Part shown: positions 29,494 to 38,326 of the stretch, one piece after another
Position numbering within the stretch: the first letter of the stretch is position 1
How the letters are laid out: each line of letters opens with the position of its first letter
Source: Pelagibacterium lentulum
Lineage (GTDB): Bacteria > Pseudomonadota > Alphaproteobacteria > Rhizobiales > Devosiaceae
Reading direction: 5' to 3'
Length of the DNA: 64,000 bases
Assembly: GCF_003992625.1 (NCBI RefSeq)
Contig: NZ_RZMW01000043.1
Location: forward strand, 160,474-224,473
Notes under the pieces: generated by a model
Database searches by the model: none
Seen by the model: the letters and a program-made list of their open reading frames with translations, nothing else
What the model was told of the DNA's origin: nothing
Position numbers and translations under genes: made by a program

Positions 29494-30351
29494 ATGCTCG
29501 AACGCAAATATTCCGGTATCAAGCCGAACACCCATATGCCCAAGGGCACGATCGATACGCAGATGCACATGTATCTGCCGGGCTTCCCGGCCCTGCCCGG
29601 TGGGCCGGGCCTACCGCCCGATCCGCTGCCAACGCCAGCCGATTACCGCAGGACAATGGATTGGCTGGGCATTGATCGTGTGGTCATTACCCAAGGCAAT
29701 GCGCATCAATTCGACAATTCTTGCCTTCTCGCCTGCATGAAGGAAATGACCGACTGCGCACGCGGCGTTGCTGTAGTCACTGGCGAGACGGGCGATGATG
29801 AAATGCTGCGCCTGTCCGACGCTGGCATTGTCGGTGCCCGGATCATGGACCTGCCCGGCGGCGCCATCGGACTTGATGGCCTTGAGGGGATCGACGCGCG
29901 CGCAAATGCTTATGACTGGTGCATCGCCGTCCAGTTCGACGGTTCGCACATCCTCGACCACGAGCCGCGCCTTTCAGCGCTCAAAAGCGACTGGATACTC
30001 GATCACCACGGCAAATTCTTCGCTGGCGTAACACCCGACAGCCCGCAGATCGATGCCGTCAAGCGGCTGATCGACAAGGACAATTGCTGGTTCAAATTTG
30101 CCGGCTGCTATGAATCATCACTGACCGGCGGTCCCCATTACGACGACATCGCCGCCGTCGCGCGTGAAATCGCTACCTATGCGCCAGAGCGTATCATCTG
30201 GGGCACCAACTGGCCGCACAACAATGCCAGGCGTACCGAAGATTACCCCGATGATGCCGATCTTATCGACACGGTTCTGGGTTGGCTACCGAACGACAAT
30301 GCGCGCAAGCTGGCACTCGTTGACAACCCGGAAAAGCTCTTCAAGTTCTGA
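29494..30351 (+). CDS. gli: D-galactarolactone isomerase (Gli), amidohydrolase superfamily
   Basis: This 285-residue protein begins two bases after gci. It has the amidohydrolase_2 layout: TIDTQMHMYLPGFP near the N-terminus (metal-site region), LDHHGKFF in the middle and RIIWGTNWPHNN near the C-terminus (Asp replaced by Asn in the usual SDxPH position). In Agrobacterium, Gli converts galactaro-1,5-lactone from Udh into the 1,4-lactone used by Gci. The replacement at the metal-binding position fits a non-hydrolytic isomerase. Confidence 0.9.
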   Translation: MLERKYSGIKPNTHMPKGTIDTQMHMYLPGFPALPGGPGLPPDPLPTPADYRRTMDWLGIDRVVITQGNAHQFDNSCLLACMKEMTDCARGVAVVTGETGDDEMLRLSDAGIVGARIMDLPGGAIGLDGLEGIDARANAYDWCIAVQFDGSHILDHEPRLSALKSDWILDHHGKFFAGVTPDSPQIDAVKRLIDKDNCWFKFAGCYESSLTGGPHYDDIAAVAREIATYAPERIIWGTNWPHNNARRTEDYPDDADLIDTVLGWLPNDNARKLALVDNPEKLFKF

Positions 30352-30359
30352 ACAGCCGA

Positions 30360-30465
30360 GCGTGTCTAGCAAAAACATGCCCTTGGACATGATCCGAGAG
30401 TGGAAACGGTTTTTCGGTTCGGACACGCCACACAAAAAGAGTTAGAGCAATTCTGCAATTCAATG
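30360..30465 (+). repeat. Intergenic palindromic repeat, copy 1
   Basis: The element runs from GCGTGTC to GACACGC (30360-30428) and contains GGAAACGG next to a TTCGG stretch, then a tail with TTAGAGCAATTC. Related copies are at 42291-42391 (reverse) and 56742-56825. The terminal inverted ends allow folding. It resembles the RIME-type intergenic mosaic elements of Rhizobiales. Confidence 0.75.
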
Positions 30466-30483
30466 AAAAACAGACTTGCTCAA

Positions 30484-30513
30484 AAAAGGCCGGACACTAG
30501 TGCCCGGCCTTTT
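30484..30513. terminator. Bidirectional terminator between gli and the cupin gene
   Basis: A 10-bp stem AAAAGGCCGG / CCGGCCTTTT with a ten-base loop has A/T runs on both sides. It lies between convergent genes ending at 30351 and 30517. Confidence 0.85.
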
Positions 30514-30516
30514 CAT

Positions 30517-30852
30517 TTATACAAACTCATCGCGCATTGGTGTGAAGACGTCAATCAGCCGCGCTGGCGTGAGCGCGCGGACGCCGTGAACCAGATTGGG
30601 CGCTACGATGAAACTCCCGCCCTGCTGCAGCGTCTGGGTAACACCGTCGATTGTGACCTCGAACGTCCCCTCGGCCACATAGCTTGATTGAATATGAGGA
30701 TGGGAGTGAGCGGCGCCCACGGCACCGTCCTCAAACACAACCTCAACCATCATCATTTCCTTGCGATAGACCATGATCCGGCGGGTAACACCCGGCTCCG
30801 GGCTTGTCCACTCACCGTCATCGGCAGTCATGAAAGCAGCATCAAGAGGCAT
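30517..30852 (-). CDS. kdgF: Cupin protein, KdgF-like
   Basis: This 111-residue single-domain cupin has the metal-binding motifs GAVGAAHSHPHIQSSYVAEG (about residues 43-62) and PNLVHGVRAL. It resembles KdgF, which helps linearise unsaturated uronates (4,5-unsaturated galacturonate to 5-keto-4-deoxyuronate). It is the last gene after kduI and kduD, which act next in that pathway, so the assignment rests on both fold and neighbours. Other small cupins look similar. Confidence 0.8.
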   Translation of the reverse strand: MPLDAAFMTADDGEWTSPEPGVTRRIMVYRKEMMMVEVVFEDGAVGAAHSHPHIQSSYVAEGTFEVTIDGVTQTLQQGGSFIVAPNLVHGVRALTPARLIDVFTPMRDEFV

Positions 30853-30873
30853 TGTTTATCGTCCCGTTTGTGT

Positions 30874-31647
30874 TTATCGCGCCAGCCAGCCGCCATCGAC
30901 CGGCACCACAGCGCCATGCATGTAGTCGGACGCCCGCGCCAGTAGAAACACCGCTGCATCGCCAATGTCGGAGGGTTCACCCCAACGCCCCGCCGGAATC
31001 CGTCCCAAAATCGCAGCATTGCGTTCAGGATCGTTGCGCAGTGCTTCGGTATTGTTGGTCTCGATATAGCCCGGCGCGATTGCGTTGACATTGATACCTC
31101 GTTGCGCCCATTCGCAGGCCAAAAGCCGCGTCAGGCCCAAAATACCGCTCTTGGAGGCCGTGTAGGACGCGACCCGAATGCCACCCTGAAAGCTCAGCAT
31201 CGAGGCGATGTTGACGATCTTGCCCTTGGGCTCCGGCAGCGCGACGACCCTGCGCGCATAGGCTTGGGAGATGAAAAACGCGGTTTTGAGGTTGATATCC
31301 ATCACCGCGTCCCAATCGTCCTCGGTGAAGTCCAGCGCATCATTGCGCCGGATGATCCCCGCATTGTTGACCACTCCGGCAATCGGGCCGTGCTTATCCC
31401 AGACCGCATCGATCATGGATGCAGCCGCCTTGTGATCGGAGAGATTGAGTAGGCTTTCGGCAAAGCTCTGCTCCGATCCCGCGATCTGGGCAAAAAGCGT
31501 TGCCGTCTCGTCCATCGAAGAGCGACCGACACCGATGACATTGCCACCGGCGCGACCGATGGCCAGCGCGATTCCCTGTCCGATGCCGGTATTGGCACCC
31601 GTCACGATGATCGTTTTGCCCTTGAGCGAAAAGGCCGACAAATCCAT
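30874..31647 (-). CDS. kduD: 2-dehydro-3-deoxy-D-gluconate 5-dehydrogenase (KduD), SDR family
   Basis: This 257-residue short-chain dehydrogenase has the cofactor motif VTGANTGIGQGIAL (about residues 15-28), NNAG, the catalytic Ser and YTASK, and the C-terminal GAVVPVDGGWLAR typical of KduD. It interconverts 2,5-diketo-3-deoxygluconate and 2-keto-3-deoxygluconate. Its start overlaps the kduI stop by one base (TGATG). Confidence 0.9.
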   Translation of the reverse strand: MDLSAFSLKGKTIIVTGANTGIGQGIALAIGRAGGNVIGVGRSSMDETATLFAQIAGSEQSFAESLLNLSDHKAAASMIDAVWDKHGPIAGVVNNAGIIRRNDALDFTEDDWDAVMDINLKTAFFISQAYARRVVALPEPKGKIVNIASMLSFQGGIRVASYTASKSGILGLTRLLACEWAQRGINVNAIAPGYIETNNTEALRNDPERNAAILGRIPAGRWGEPSDIGDAAVFLLARASDYMHGAVVPVDGGWLAR

Positions 31648-32486
31648 CAGAGCAGATCCCCAGGCTGGACCATCTCGACATCGGTGTAATCGACATTGTC
31701 CCCGGCCATCGCCCAGATGAAGGTGTAATTGGCCGTGCCGGCGCCGGAATGGATCGACCAGGCTGGTGAAAGGATCGCCTGCTCATTGGCCACAACCAGA
31801 TGCCGGGTTTCCTTGGGTTCACCCATCAGGTGAATGACCCGCTGATCCTCGGCCAGATTAAAGTAAAGATAGGCTTCCATACGCCGGTCATGCACATGCG
31901 CCGGCATGGTGTTCCAGATCGATCCCGGCGCCAGCATGGTCATGCCCACAACGAGTTGGCAGGTCTCCACACTATGGGTGAACTGGAAAATCGAGCGCTC
32001 GTTGCAAGTTTCCGACGCCCCCAGGTCCAGCCGCTTGGCATCGTCGATGCGAATATGCTTTGTGGGATAGCTTTGATGCGCCGGAGCACTCAGGATATAG
32101 AACTTGGCAGGCTTGGCAGCATCGGCCGAAGCAAAACTGACGCTTTTGGTGCCCATGCCGATATAGATCATATCGCGAGGCCCGAGTTCGTAATCGGTGC
32201 CATCGGCCGAAACTGTCCCTGCCCCGCCGATATTGACGGCGATCAACTCGCGCCGGTCGAGGAAATTCTCGGTGCCATTGGGCTTGATGTTTTCCAGCGG
32301 CAGGCTCGTATCGACCGGTAATGCTCCACCAACGATCATGCGGTCGTAATGGGTATAGGTCAGCGATACCACGTCGGCTTCAAACAGATCCTCGATCAGA
32401 AAATGCTCGCGTAGCCCTTCGGTATCGAAAGACGCACCGGTTTGCGGATCGATAGCAAAACGGATCGTATAACGCGTCCGGCTCAT
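31647..32486 (-). CDS. kduI: 5-keto-4-deoxyuronate isomerase (KduI)
   Basis: I chose the ATG at 32486, preceded by AAGGAG, giving 279 residues, the normal KduI length. The KduI/IolB cupin fold shows the metal-binding MPAHVHDRRMEAYLYF (about residues 190-205) and WSIHSGAGTANYTFIWAM near the C-terminus. It isomerises 5-keto-4-deoxyuronate to 2,5-diketo-3-deoxygluconate during pectin or glycosaminoglycan breakdown. A perfect palindrome directly upstream may be a regulatory site. Confidence 0.94.
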   Translation of the reverse strand: MSRTRYTIRFAIDPQTGASFDTEGLREHFLIEDLFEADVVSLTYTHYDRMIVGGALPVDTSLPLENIKPNGTENFLDRRELIAVNIGGAGTVSADGTDYELGPRDMIYIGMGTKSVSFASADAAKPAKFYILSAPAHQSYPTKHIRIDDAKRLDLGASETCNERSIFQFTHSVETCQLVVGMTMLAPGSIWNTMPAHVHDRRMEAYLYFNLAEDQRVIHLMGEPKETRHLVVANEQAILSPAWSIHSGAGTANYTFIWAMAGDNVDYTDVEMVQPGDLL

Positions 32487-32502
32487 GTGAGACTCCTTCT
32501 TC

Positions 32503-32526
32503 CATACAAGTTCAAACTTGTCATAC
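32503..32526. promoter_or_regulatory. Palindromic operator-like site upstream of kduI
   Basis: The core ACAAGTT-CA-AACTTGT (32506-32521) is a perfect inverted repeat of 7 bp, flanked by CAT on both sides. The half site ACTTGTATG on the minus strand matches the CACTTGTATGATAG motif of the galactarate genes. It suggests that kduI can be regulated separately from the TRAP genes upstream. Confidence 0.5.
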
Positions 32527-32592
32527 ATCTATTGCGGGTGAAATGTAAAGGGCGCTGCAAGGCTCGCCCTTGACCTGAATCACGTGGAGTGG

Positions 32593-33873
32593 CTATCGGA
32601 ACAATGACGGCAGCCAGAGAGAGATCTGCGGTATGTAAGTCACCAGCAGCAGCACGCCGACCGATGCCCCATAAAATGGCCAGATGGTCTTGATAGCGGT
32701 CCATATGGGTATCTTGCCCACCGCGCAGCCAACAAACAGCACGGCGCCGACCGGAGGCGTACAGAGCCCAATTCCAAGGTTCAGGATCATGATCACCCCG
32801 AAATGCACCGGATCGATGCCATAGGCCACGGCAACTGGCAGAAATATCGGCGTTGTGATGATGATGAGCGGCGACATGTCCATGAAGCTGCCCAGAAACA
32901 GCAGCAGCACATTGATCAGCAGCAGCACAATGATCGGGTTGTCCGAAATCGTCTGCATGAAGGCCACCAGCGACGCCGGAACGCGGGTATAGGCCAAAAG
33001 CCAGCCAAACGTCGCTGCGCAGCCAATCACCATAAGGACCATGGCCGTAGTGCGGACCGCCCCCAGCGTCGCATCGACAAAGTCGCGCCAGCCCATCGAG
33101 CGGTAAATGATGAGCGTCACCAAAAGCGCATAGACGATTGCAATGCACGAACTTTCGGTCGCCGTGAAAACGCCCGACCGCACGCCTCCAAAGATGATGC
33201 CGATCAGCAACAACCCCGGAATGGCTGAAACAAGAAGTTGCAGCACGGTATGGAACCCCGCAAACTTCTCGGTGGGATAGCCCCGTTTTGCGGCCACAAA
33301 GTATGCCACCGTCATCAGCGTAAGCGCCAGCAATGCACCGGGAATGATACCGGCGGTGAAAAGATCGGCGATGGATATGCGTCCGCCCGCCGAGATCGAA
33401 TAGATGATCATGTTGTGCGAGGGAGGGATCATCAGCGCAATGACCGATGAGGTCACGGTGATATTGACGGCATAATCAACGCCATATCCGCGCTTTTTCA
33501 TCTGCGGCACCATAAGGCCGCCGATAGCCGATGCGTCTGCGACGGCTGAGCCTGAAATCCCGCCAAACATGGTGGACGCCGCAATATTGACCTGCCCCAA
33601 CCCGCCGCGCAAATGCCCGACCAGCGAGCCGGCAAAGGCAACGAGCCGTGCGGCAATGCCGCCGCGCACCATCAGATCACCCGCGTAAATGAAGAACGGG
33701 ATGGCCATCAGCGAATAGACGGAAACCCCGGAGTTGAGGCGCTGAAACACTACGACCGGCGGCAGCCCCATGAAGAGAATGGTGACAAACGAGGCTACGC
33801 CGAGACAAAAGGCGATTGGCGTGCCGATCAGCAGCAGCGTAACGAAAGTACCAAAGAGAATAATGAGTTCCAT
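32593..33873 (-). CDS. TRAP transporter large permease (DctM type)
   Basis: This 426-residue protein has about twelve membrane helices in the DctM pattern, with family motifs GVPIAF-like IGTPIAFCLGVAS near the N-terminus, FGGISGSAVADASAIGGLMVPQMKKRGY (here split; about residues 92-119) and IPPSHNMIIYS. It is the ion-coupled channel subunit of a tripartite uptake system, made together with the small permease five bases upstream and the binding protein. The context (kduI, kduD, kdgF) points to uronates or oligouronides as cargo. Confidence 0.93.
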   Translation of the reverse strand: MELIILFGTFVTLLLIGTPIAFCLGVASFVTILFMGLPPVVVFQRLNSGVSVYSLMAIPFFIYAGDLMVRGGIAARLVAFAGSLVGHLRGGLGQVNIAASTMFGGISGSAVADASAIGGLMVPQMKKRGYGVDYAVNITVTSSVIALMIPPSHNMIIYSISAGGRISIADLFTAGIIPGALLALTLMTVAYFVAAKRGYPTEKFAGFHTVLQLLVSAIPGLLLIGIIFGGVRSGVFTATESSCIAIVYALLVTLIIYRSMGWRDFVDATLGAVRTTAMVLMVIGCAATFGWLLAYTRVPASLVAFMQTISDNPIIVLLLINVLLLFLGSFMDMSPLIIITTPIFLPVAVAYGIDPVHFGVIMILNLGIGLCTPPVGAVLFVGCAVGKIPIWTAIKTIWPFYGASVGVLLLVTYIPQISLWLPSLFR

Positions 33874-33878
33874 CGCAG

Positions 33879-34421
33879 CTATGCCTTGGTTTCTTGCTGC
33901 TCGGCAGCATCGGGATCACTGAAATCGTCATCGGGGTTTTGACCCGACAGCCTCAAGGCAAGCCGTTCGATGCAGAACAGGCAAACAAGCGCACCGCCAG
34001 TGATGATGGGAAAGAACGACAGACCGCCCGGCACCCCAAGAGTCGGAATTGCAGCAGACCAGGCGCCTTGCGAGAGTTGGATGCCGTAAATCACCATCCC
34101 CGCGCCGAAGCCGAAAACCACGACATCGGAAATCGTACGCAAAATCAGCTTGCCTCTGTAGGGCACGAAATAGAGCAGCACGTCAAAGCCGAGGTGATAC
34201 CGATCGCGCACCCCTACAGCCGCGCCGAGGAAGATGAACCAGGCCATCAACATCACGGCAAGTGCCTCGGTATAACGGGGCGTTGTGCCCAGCACATATC
34301 GCCCATAGACTTGCCAGGCCACCGCCGCCGTCATCATGACCAGCCCGACCCCGGCAATCCAAAGCGCCAGCGTCGCCAATAGGGTCAGCGTGGCGCTATA
34401 GCCGCGCAACAGCTTCTGCAT
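33879..34421 (-). CDS. TRAP transporter small permease (DctQ type)
   Basis: This 180-residue protein has four membrane helices (about residues 18-40, 52-70, 92-112 and 132-152) and the DctQ signature region around FLGAAVGVRDRYHLGFDVLL. It pairs with the DctM subunit encoded five bases downstream. The C-terminal tail is acidic and soluble. Confidence 0.9.
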   Translation of the reverse strand: MQKLLRGYSATLTLLATLALWIAGVGLVMMTAAVAWQVYGRYVLGTTPRYTEALAVMLMAWFIFLGAAVGVRDRYHLGFDVLLYFVPYRGKLILRTISDVVVFGFGAGMVIYGIQLSQGAWSAAIPTLGVPGGLSFFPIITGGALVCLFCIERLALRLSGQNPDDDFSDPDAAEQQETKA

Positions 34422-34542
34422 GTGCCCCTCCCCGTCTTACGATGCCTGTTGGCGCCAGAAATTGGCAAGAGATGGCACCGGTTGCACAATCAAAATTGGC
34501 GCGAAAGAGCACTTTGCTCCACCCGCGCCAAGCTCAAGAAAA

Positions 34543-34566
34543 TTGACGCCGGAGACCCGGCGCCAA
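34543..34566 (-). other. Stem-loop between TRAP binding-protein and permease genes
   Basis: TTGACGCCGG and CCGGCGCCAA form a 10-bp stem with one mismatch and loop AGAC. It lies 14 bases past the dctP stop, with no T-run, and probably stabilises the binding-protein part of the mRNA. Confidence 0.5.
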
Positions 34567-34579
34567 CGAAATCAGCGGC

Positions 34580-35557
34580 CTATTGGACAGCCTGAATGCG
34601 GGCGACAAGATCCTGCAATTCGGGGGTATCGACATAGCGCTCGTAAACCGGGCCCATCGCATCGATGAAGGGTTGCTTTTCCACTTCGATGATTTCCGAA
34701 CCGGCCGCGCGGACCACTTCCATTGCTTCTGCTTCGGCGGCATCCCAAAGTTCGCGCTGATGAGCAACGCTGTCCTTGGCGGCTTGGCGGATCAACTCCT
34801 GATCTTCAGCCGAAAGGCCATCCCAGGTTGACTTCGCGATCACCAGCACTTCTGGAACAATAAGATGCTCGTCCATCGTATAGTAACGGGCCACTTCAGC
34901 GTGAGCCGAAGATTCATAGCTTGGCGGATTGTTTTCCGCACCATCGATAACCCCGGTCTGGATTGCCGAATAAACTTCACCATAAGGCATCGGCACAGCG
35001 TCAGCACCAAGGGCATTGACCATGTCAACAAAGAGATCCGACTGCATAACGCGGAATTTCAGCCCGGCCATGTCTTCGACGGAAGCCACCGGAACGCGCG
35101 AATTATAGAACGAACGCGCGCCAGCATCATAGTAGGCAAGACCGATCAGGCCGTGCGGCTCGAAGGCTTCCAGAATTTCATCGCCAATTTCCCCATCCAT
35201 CACTGTGCGCATATGCTCTACTGAGCGGAAGATATAGGGCAGTGACGGCACCTTGGTTTCGGGCACAAGGTTGTTGAATGGCCCAAGCGAGACGCGGTTC
35301 ATATCAATAACGCCAAACCGGGTCTGCTCGATCGTATCGGCCTCTTCGCCGAGTTGAGCGGAGTGATAGACTTCAATTGAAATACGGCCATCCGAGCGCT
35401 CCATGAGCAATTCGCCCATGTACTTGACAGCCTCAACCGTTGGATAACCGTCCGGATGCGTGTCCGATGAGCGCAGAACGATCTCCTGACCGATTGCTGC
35501 CGCCGACAAGCTAATGAGAACTGCGGCAGAGACACCCAGTTTCAGCATTGCATTCAT
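34580..35557 (-). CDS. TRAP transporter solute-binding protein (DctP type)
   Basis: I chose the ATG at 35557 (GGGAGGAAG upstream), giving 325 residues. A signal peptide covers about residues 1-25. The mature part shows the DctP features [38 protein letters not shown] (carboxylate-binding Arg), [23 protein letters not shown]. It binds acidic sugars in the periplasm and hands them to the DctQM permease. Its operon continues into kduI-kduD-kdgF, so a uronate or unsaturated oligouronide is the likely ligand. Confidence 0.93.
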   Translation of the reverse strand: MNAMLKLGVSAAVLISLSAAAIGQEIVLRSSDTHPDGYPTVEAVKYMGELLMERSDGRISIEVYHSAQLGEEADTIEQTRFGVIDMNRVSLGPFNNLVPETKVPSLPYIFRSVEHMRTVMDGEIGDEILEAFEPHGLIGLAYYDAGARSFYNSRVPVASVEDMAGLKFRVMQSDLFVDMVNALGADAVPMPYGEVYSAIQTGVIDGAENNPPSYESSAHAEVARYYTMDEHLIVPEVLVIAKSTWDGLSAEDQELIRQAAKDSVAHQRELWDAAEAEAMEVVRAAGSEIIEVEKQPFIDAMGPVYERYVDTPELQDLVARIQAVQ

Positions 35558-35722
35558 AACTTCCTCCCAAATCTTTGGCGCCATTTTCTTGGCAAAGGCG
35601 CCAATGGCAAAACTCCCATTGCGAAATATCGCAAGGATCGACTTTTCAGTTTCCTTTAGCGTATAACGCCCCTAAACTGGTATGGAAGATTGTCGAACGT
35701 GTCAACTGACTGATTGAAAATT

Positions 35723-35732
35723 TTGTATGATA
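35723..35732. promoter_or_regulatory. Operator-like TTGTATGATA at the start of the gntR gene
   Basis: This ten-base sequence is identical to the core of the sites at 26584-26593 and (reversed) 27370-27379. It overlaps the start codon of the regulator at 35727. Confidence 0.45.
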
Positions 35733-36413
35733 ACTTATGCGCAAACCATATCGCCGTCCGAAGAAACCAATGCCGAGCGCATCGTTGCCGTTCTGCGCGA
35801 CGAAATCGTGCGCCTCGTCCTCAAACCCGGCGACCCCGTTTCGGAATCGGAAATGGCGGTGCGGTTTGGCGTGTCGCGCCAACCGGTACGCGAGGCCCTG
35901 ATCCGGCTAGCGGAAGCCGGGCTGGTTTCCGTTCAAGCCCGCAAAGCAACCCGTGTCGTAAGAATTTCCGAGAAGAGCGTACTGAATGCCAAATTCATCC
36001 GCGAAGCGCTTGAAGTGGAAATCATGCGACGGGCAGCCGGGTTAGCGCAACCGCATTGGCGCGACGTGCTCGAGCCCTTGCTCGAGCAACAGGCTGTCGC
36101 CGTCCTCGCAAAAGACCTCAGAACCTTCCATGCGCTCGATGACGCGTTCCACCGCAAGATCGCAGAGCTATGCGAGGTCGAGTTTGTGTGGGATCTGATC
36201 GATGCTCAGAAAGCGCAACTGGACCGCGTGCGCTACATGACACTCGATGCCGCAATCGACATCAACCTGATCGAGCATCGGGAAATTGCTCAAGCCATCT
36301 ACGATAGGGACGCTGGCGCGGCAGAAACGGCCCTGCGAAACCATGTTGGCAAGATCACCAGTCACCTTGCTCTCGGGCGACAGCGCCTACCCGACTACTT
36401 CGCGCCGAAGTAG
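35727..36413 (+). CDS. GntR family (FCD-type) regulator of the TRAP/kdu operon
   Basis: This 228-residue protein has the winged helix PGDPVSESEMAVRFGVSRQP followed by VREALIRLAEAGLV (about residues 34-68) and an FCD domain with DDAFHRKIAEL and EHREIAQAIYDRD. It is divergent from the TRAP operon, so it probably controls it. The annotated ATG has no good ribosome site and lies inside an operator-like motif; a leaderless transcript or a slightly later start are both possible. Confidence 0.87.
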   Translation: MITYAQTISPSEETNAERIVAVLRDEIVRLVLKPGDPVSESEMAVRFGVSRQPVREALIRLAEAGLVSVQARKATRVVRISEKSVLNAKFIREALEVEIMRRAAGLAQPHWRDVLEPLLEQQAVAVLAKDLRTFHALDDAFHRKIAELCEVEFVWDLIDAQKAQLDRVRYMTLDAAIDINLIEHREIAQAIYDRDAGAAETALRNHVGKITSHLALGRQRLPDYFAPK

Positions 36414-36886
36414 CCGAAGCCATTTGATAAAATATCCAGAATTAAGATCAAGCATACAAAAAATTGCACCCAGAGCGACTTTTCTCCGAGATGACAAAGA
36501 TTGTACGATACTGTTTTTCAAACGGACAATAATTTGTCGAAGACACGATACAGAGTCAATATCGGAAATTTGGCAATTGCTTTGAAGTAACGAAAGTTTG
36601 TCGCCTTGGTGTTAAAATTAAATTAGCTTATAAGGGTCGTTACGGATTGGTTTTTTGACCTCCAAACTGGAAAAGCACCAGATAAAACGAGGAAAAAAGC
36701 AGCGGCGCCAACCGGATAGAAGAATATTCAAGACAATTGCTTCTATTGGGGACGTCATATGCGTGTTGCAGAATGCAGCTACCGGAATAGGCACCGCGAC
36801 CCGGTACGAGACTTTACTTACCTTTACTCGTCGCCTGATCGCCTAGTCATGGTCACCACTCCGCAACTTGGCTTGGGAGCGGCACC
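36414..36886. other. AT-rich intergenic region upstream of the polysaccharide cluster
   Basis: This 473-base stretch is richer in A/T than its surroundings. A plausible promoter is TTGGTG (36606) with TATAAG (36629) 17 bases later, about 250 bases before manC. A 63-codon ORF inside (from a TTG) has no ribosome site or recognisable family and is not called. I see no RNA gene. Confidence 0.4.
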
Positions 36887-38326
36887 ATGAATATGATGAG
36901 CCGCCATGAAAAGATCGTGCCCCTTATCCTTGCAGGGGGCGCTGGCACCCGGTTATGGCCCATGTCGCGATCATCGCGACCGAAACAGTTTCTTACCCTG
37001 ATCGGCGAGCATTCACTCTTTCAACAGGCTTTGCTGCGGGTTTCCGACCCGGTGCGATATGAGCCACCAATCATCGTTACCAACAACGAATATCGTTTTC
37101 TTGTGGCCGACCAGGCGCAGGAAATCGGCGTTGCTCCCGGCGCCATCGTCCTCGAGCCGGTTGCGCGAAACACGGCACCAGCCATAATCGCGGGAACGCT
37201 CGCTGCACAACATCGATCCCCCTCCGCCTGCCTCTACGTACTCGCTTCCGACCACGCAATAATAGCCGATCGGGCCTATCACTGCGCAATTGAGACCGCG
37301 CACCACGCAGCCCACGATGGCAAGCTGGTCACCTTCGGGATAACGCCAACCGGCCCGGCGACCGGCTTCGGCTACATTGAGGCGGGCAAAGAGATTTCGC
37401 CCGGCGTCCTGTCCGTTGCGCGTTTTGTCGAAAAGCCGGATGTCGGGACAGCCAACGCGATGATCGCGGCGGGCGGTCATTACTGGAACTCGGGAATGTT
37501 CATGTTTCGCCCGGCTGTAATGCTCGACGAGGCACAACGGCTGACCCCGGCAATCGTTTCATCCGTCGAGGCCGCGATTGCCCATGCCCGGCGCGATCTC
37601 GATTTCCTACGGCTCGACCAAGACCACTTCGCCGGCGCTGAAGCCATTTCCATCGACTATGCGATCTTTGAAAAGTCCGATGCTGTCGCTGTGGTACCCG
37701 CACCAATCAAATGGTCCGATCTGGGGTCCTGGGATGCAGTCTGGCAAGCATCAGAACGCGACGGGCAGAACAATGCGCTACGCGGATCTGGCTTGCTTAA
37801 CCAGACAAGCAACGCTCTGGTTGTTAGCGAGAACCAGCATGTTGTGGTCGATGGACTCGATGATGTTGCGGTGCTGGCAAGCGAGGACGCCATATATGTG
37901 GGCAGACTTTCAAGCGCCCAGAATGTCGGCGAGATCGTAAAGGTGCTGAAGGCCGAACCGAAAACACTGGCGCTCGCGGAATGCCATCGCACCATGTATC
38001 GCCCTTGGGGGGGATATTCGTCAGTGCTCAACGGCGAGCGATTTCAGGTCAAACGGCTGTTTGTCAAGCCTGGCAAGCGCCTTAGCCTGCAAAAGCATCA
38101 TCACAGGGCCGAGCACTGGGTCGTGGTCCGCGGCACAGCGGAAGTGCAGGTCGACGAGGACATCCGCATTTTGCGCGAGAATGAAAGCATCTACATCCCC
38201 CAGGGCGCCGTGCATCGGCTGGCCAATCCCGGCAAGATATTGCTTGAACTGATCGAGGTGCAAACAGGCTCGTATCTCGGTGAAGACGACATAATCCGCC
38301 TCGATGACGAGTTTGGACGGACATGA
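36887..38326 (+). CDS. manC: Mannose-1-phosphate guanylyltransferase / mannose-6-phosphate isomerase
   Basis: This 479-residue bifunctional enzyme has the nucleotidyltransferase signature LILAGGAGTRLWPMSR (about residues 13-28) with PKQFL, then FVEKPD in the catalytic domain. The C-terminal type II PMI cupin (about 365-475) shows RPWGGYSSV, KRLFVKPGKRLSLQKHHHRAE and EHWVVVRGTAEV. It makes GDP-mannose, a precursor for exopolysaccharide. It is the first gene of the polysaccharide cluster and overlaps the GH16 gene by four bases. Confidence 0.95.
   Translation: MNMMSRHEKIVPLILAGGAGTRLWPMSRSSRPKQFLTLIGEHSLFQQALLRVSDPVRYEPPIIVTNNEYRFLVADQAQEIGVAPGAIVLEPVARNTAPAIIAGTLAAQHRSPSACLYVLASDHAIIADRAYHCAIETAHHAAHDGKLVTFGITPTGPATGFGYIEAGKEISPGVLSVARFVEKPDVGTANAMIAAGGHYWNSGMFMFRPAVMLDEAQRLTPAIVSSVEAAIAHARRDLDFLRLDQDHFAGAEAISIDYAIFEKSDAVAVVPAPIKWSDLGSWDAVWQASERDGQNNALRGSGLLNQTSNALVVSENQHVVVDGLDDVAVLASEDAIYVGRLSSAQNVGEIVKVLKAEPKTLALAECHRTMYRPWGGYSSVLNGERFQVKRLFVKPGKRLSLQKHHHRAEHWVVVRGTAEVQVDEDIRILRENESIYIPQGAVHRLANPGKILLELIEVQTGSYLGEDDIIRLDDEFGRT

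Noticed and set aside
36655..36846. A 63-codon ORF before manC
   Set aside because: TTG start without a ribosome site, no known family, and it lies in an AT-rich regulatory region.
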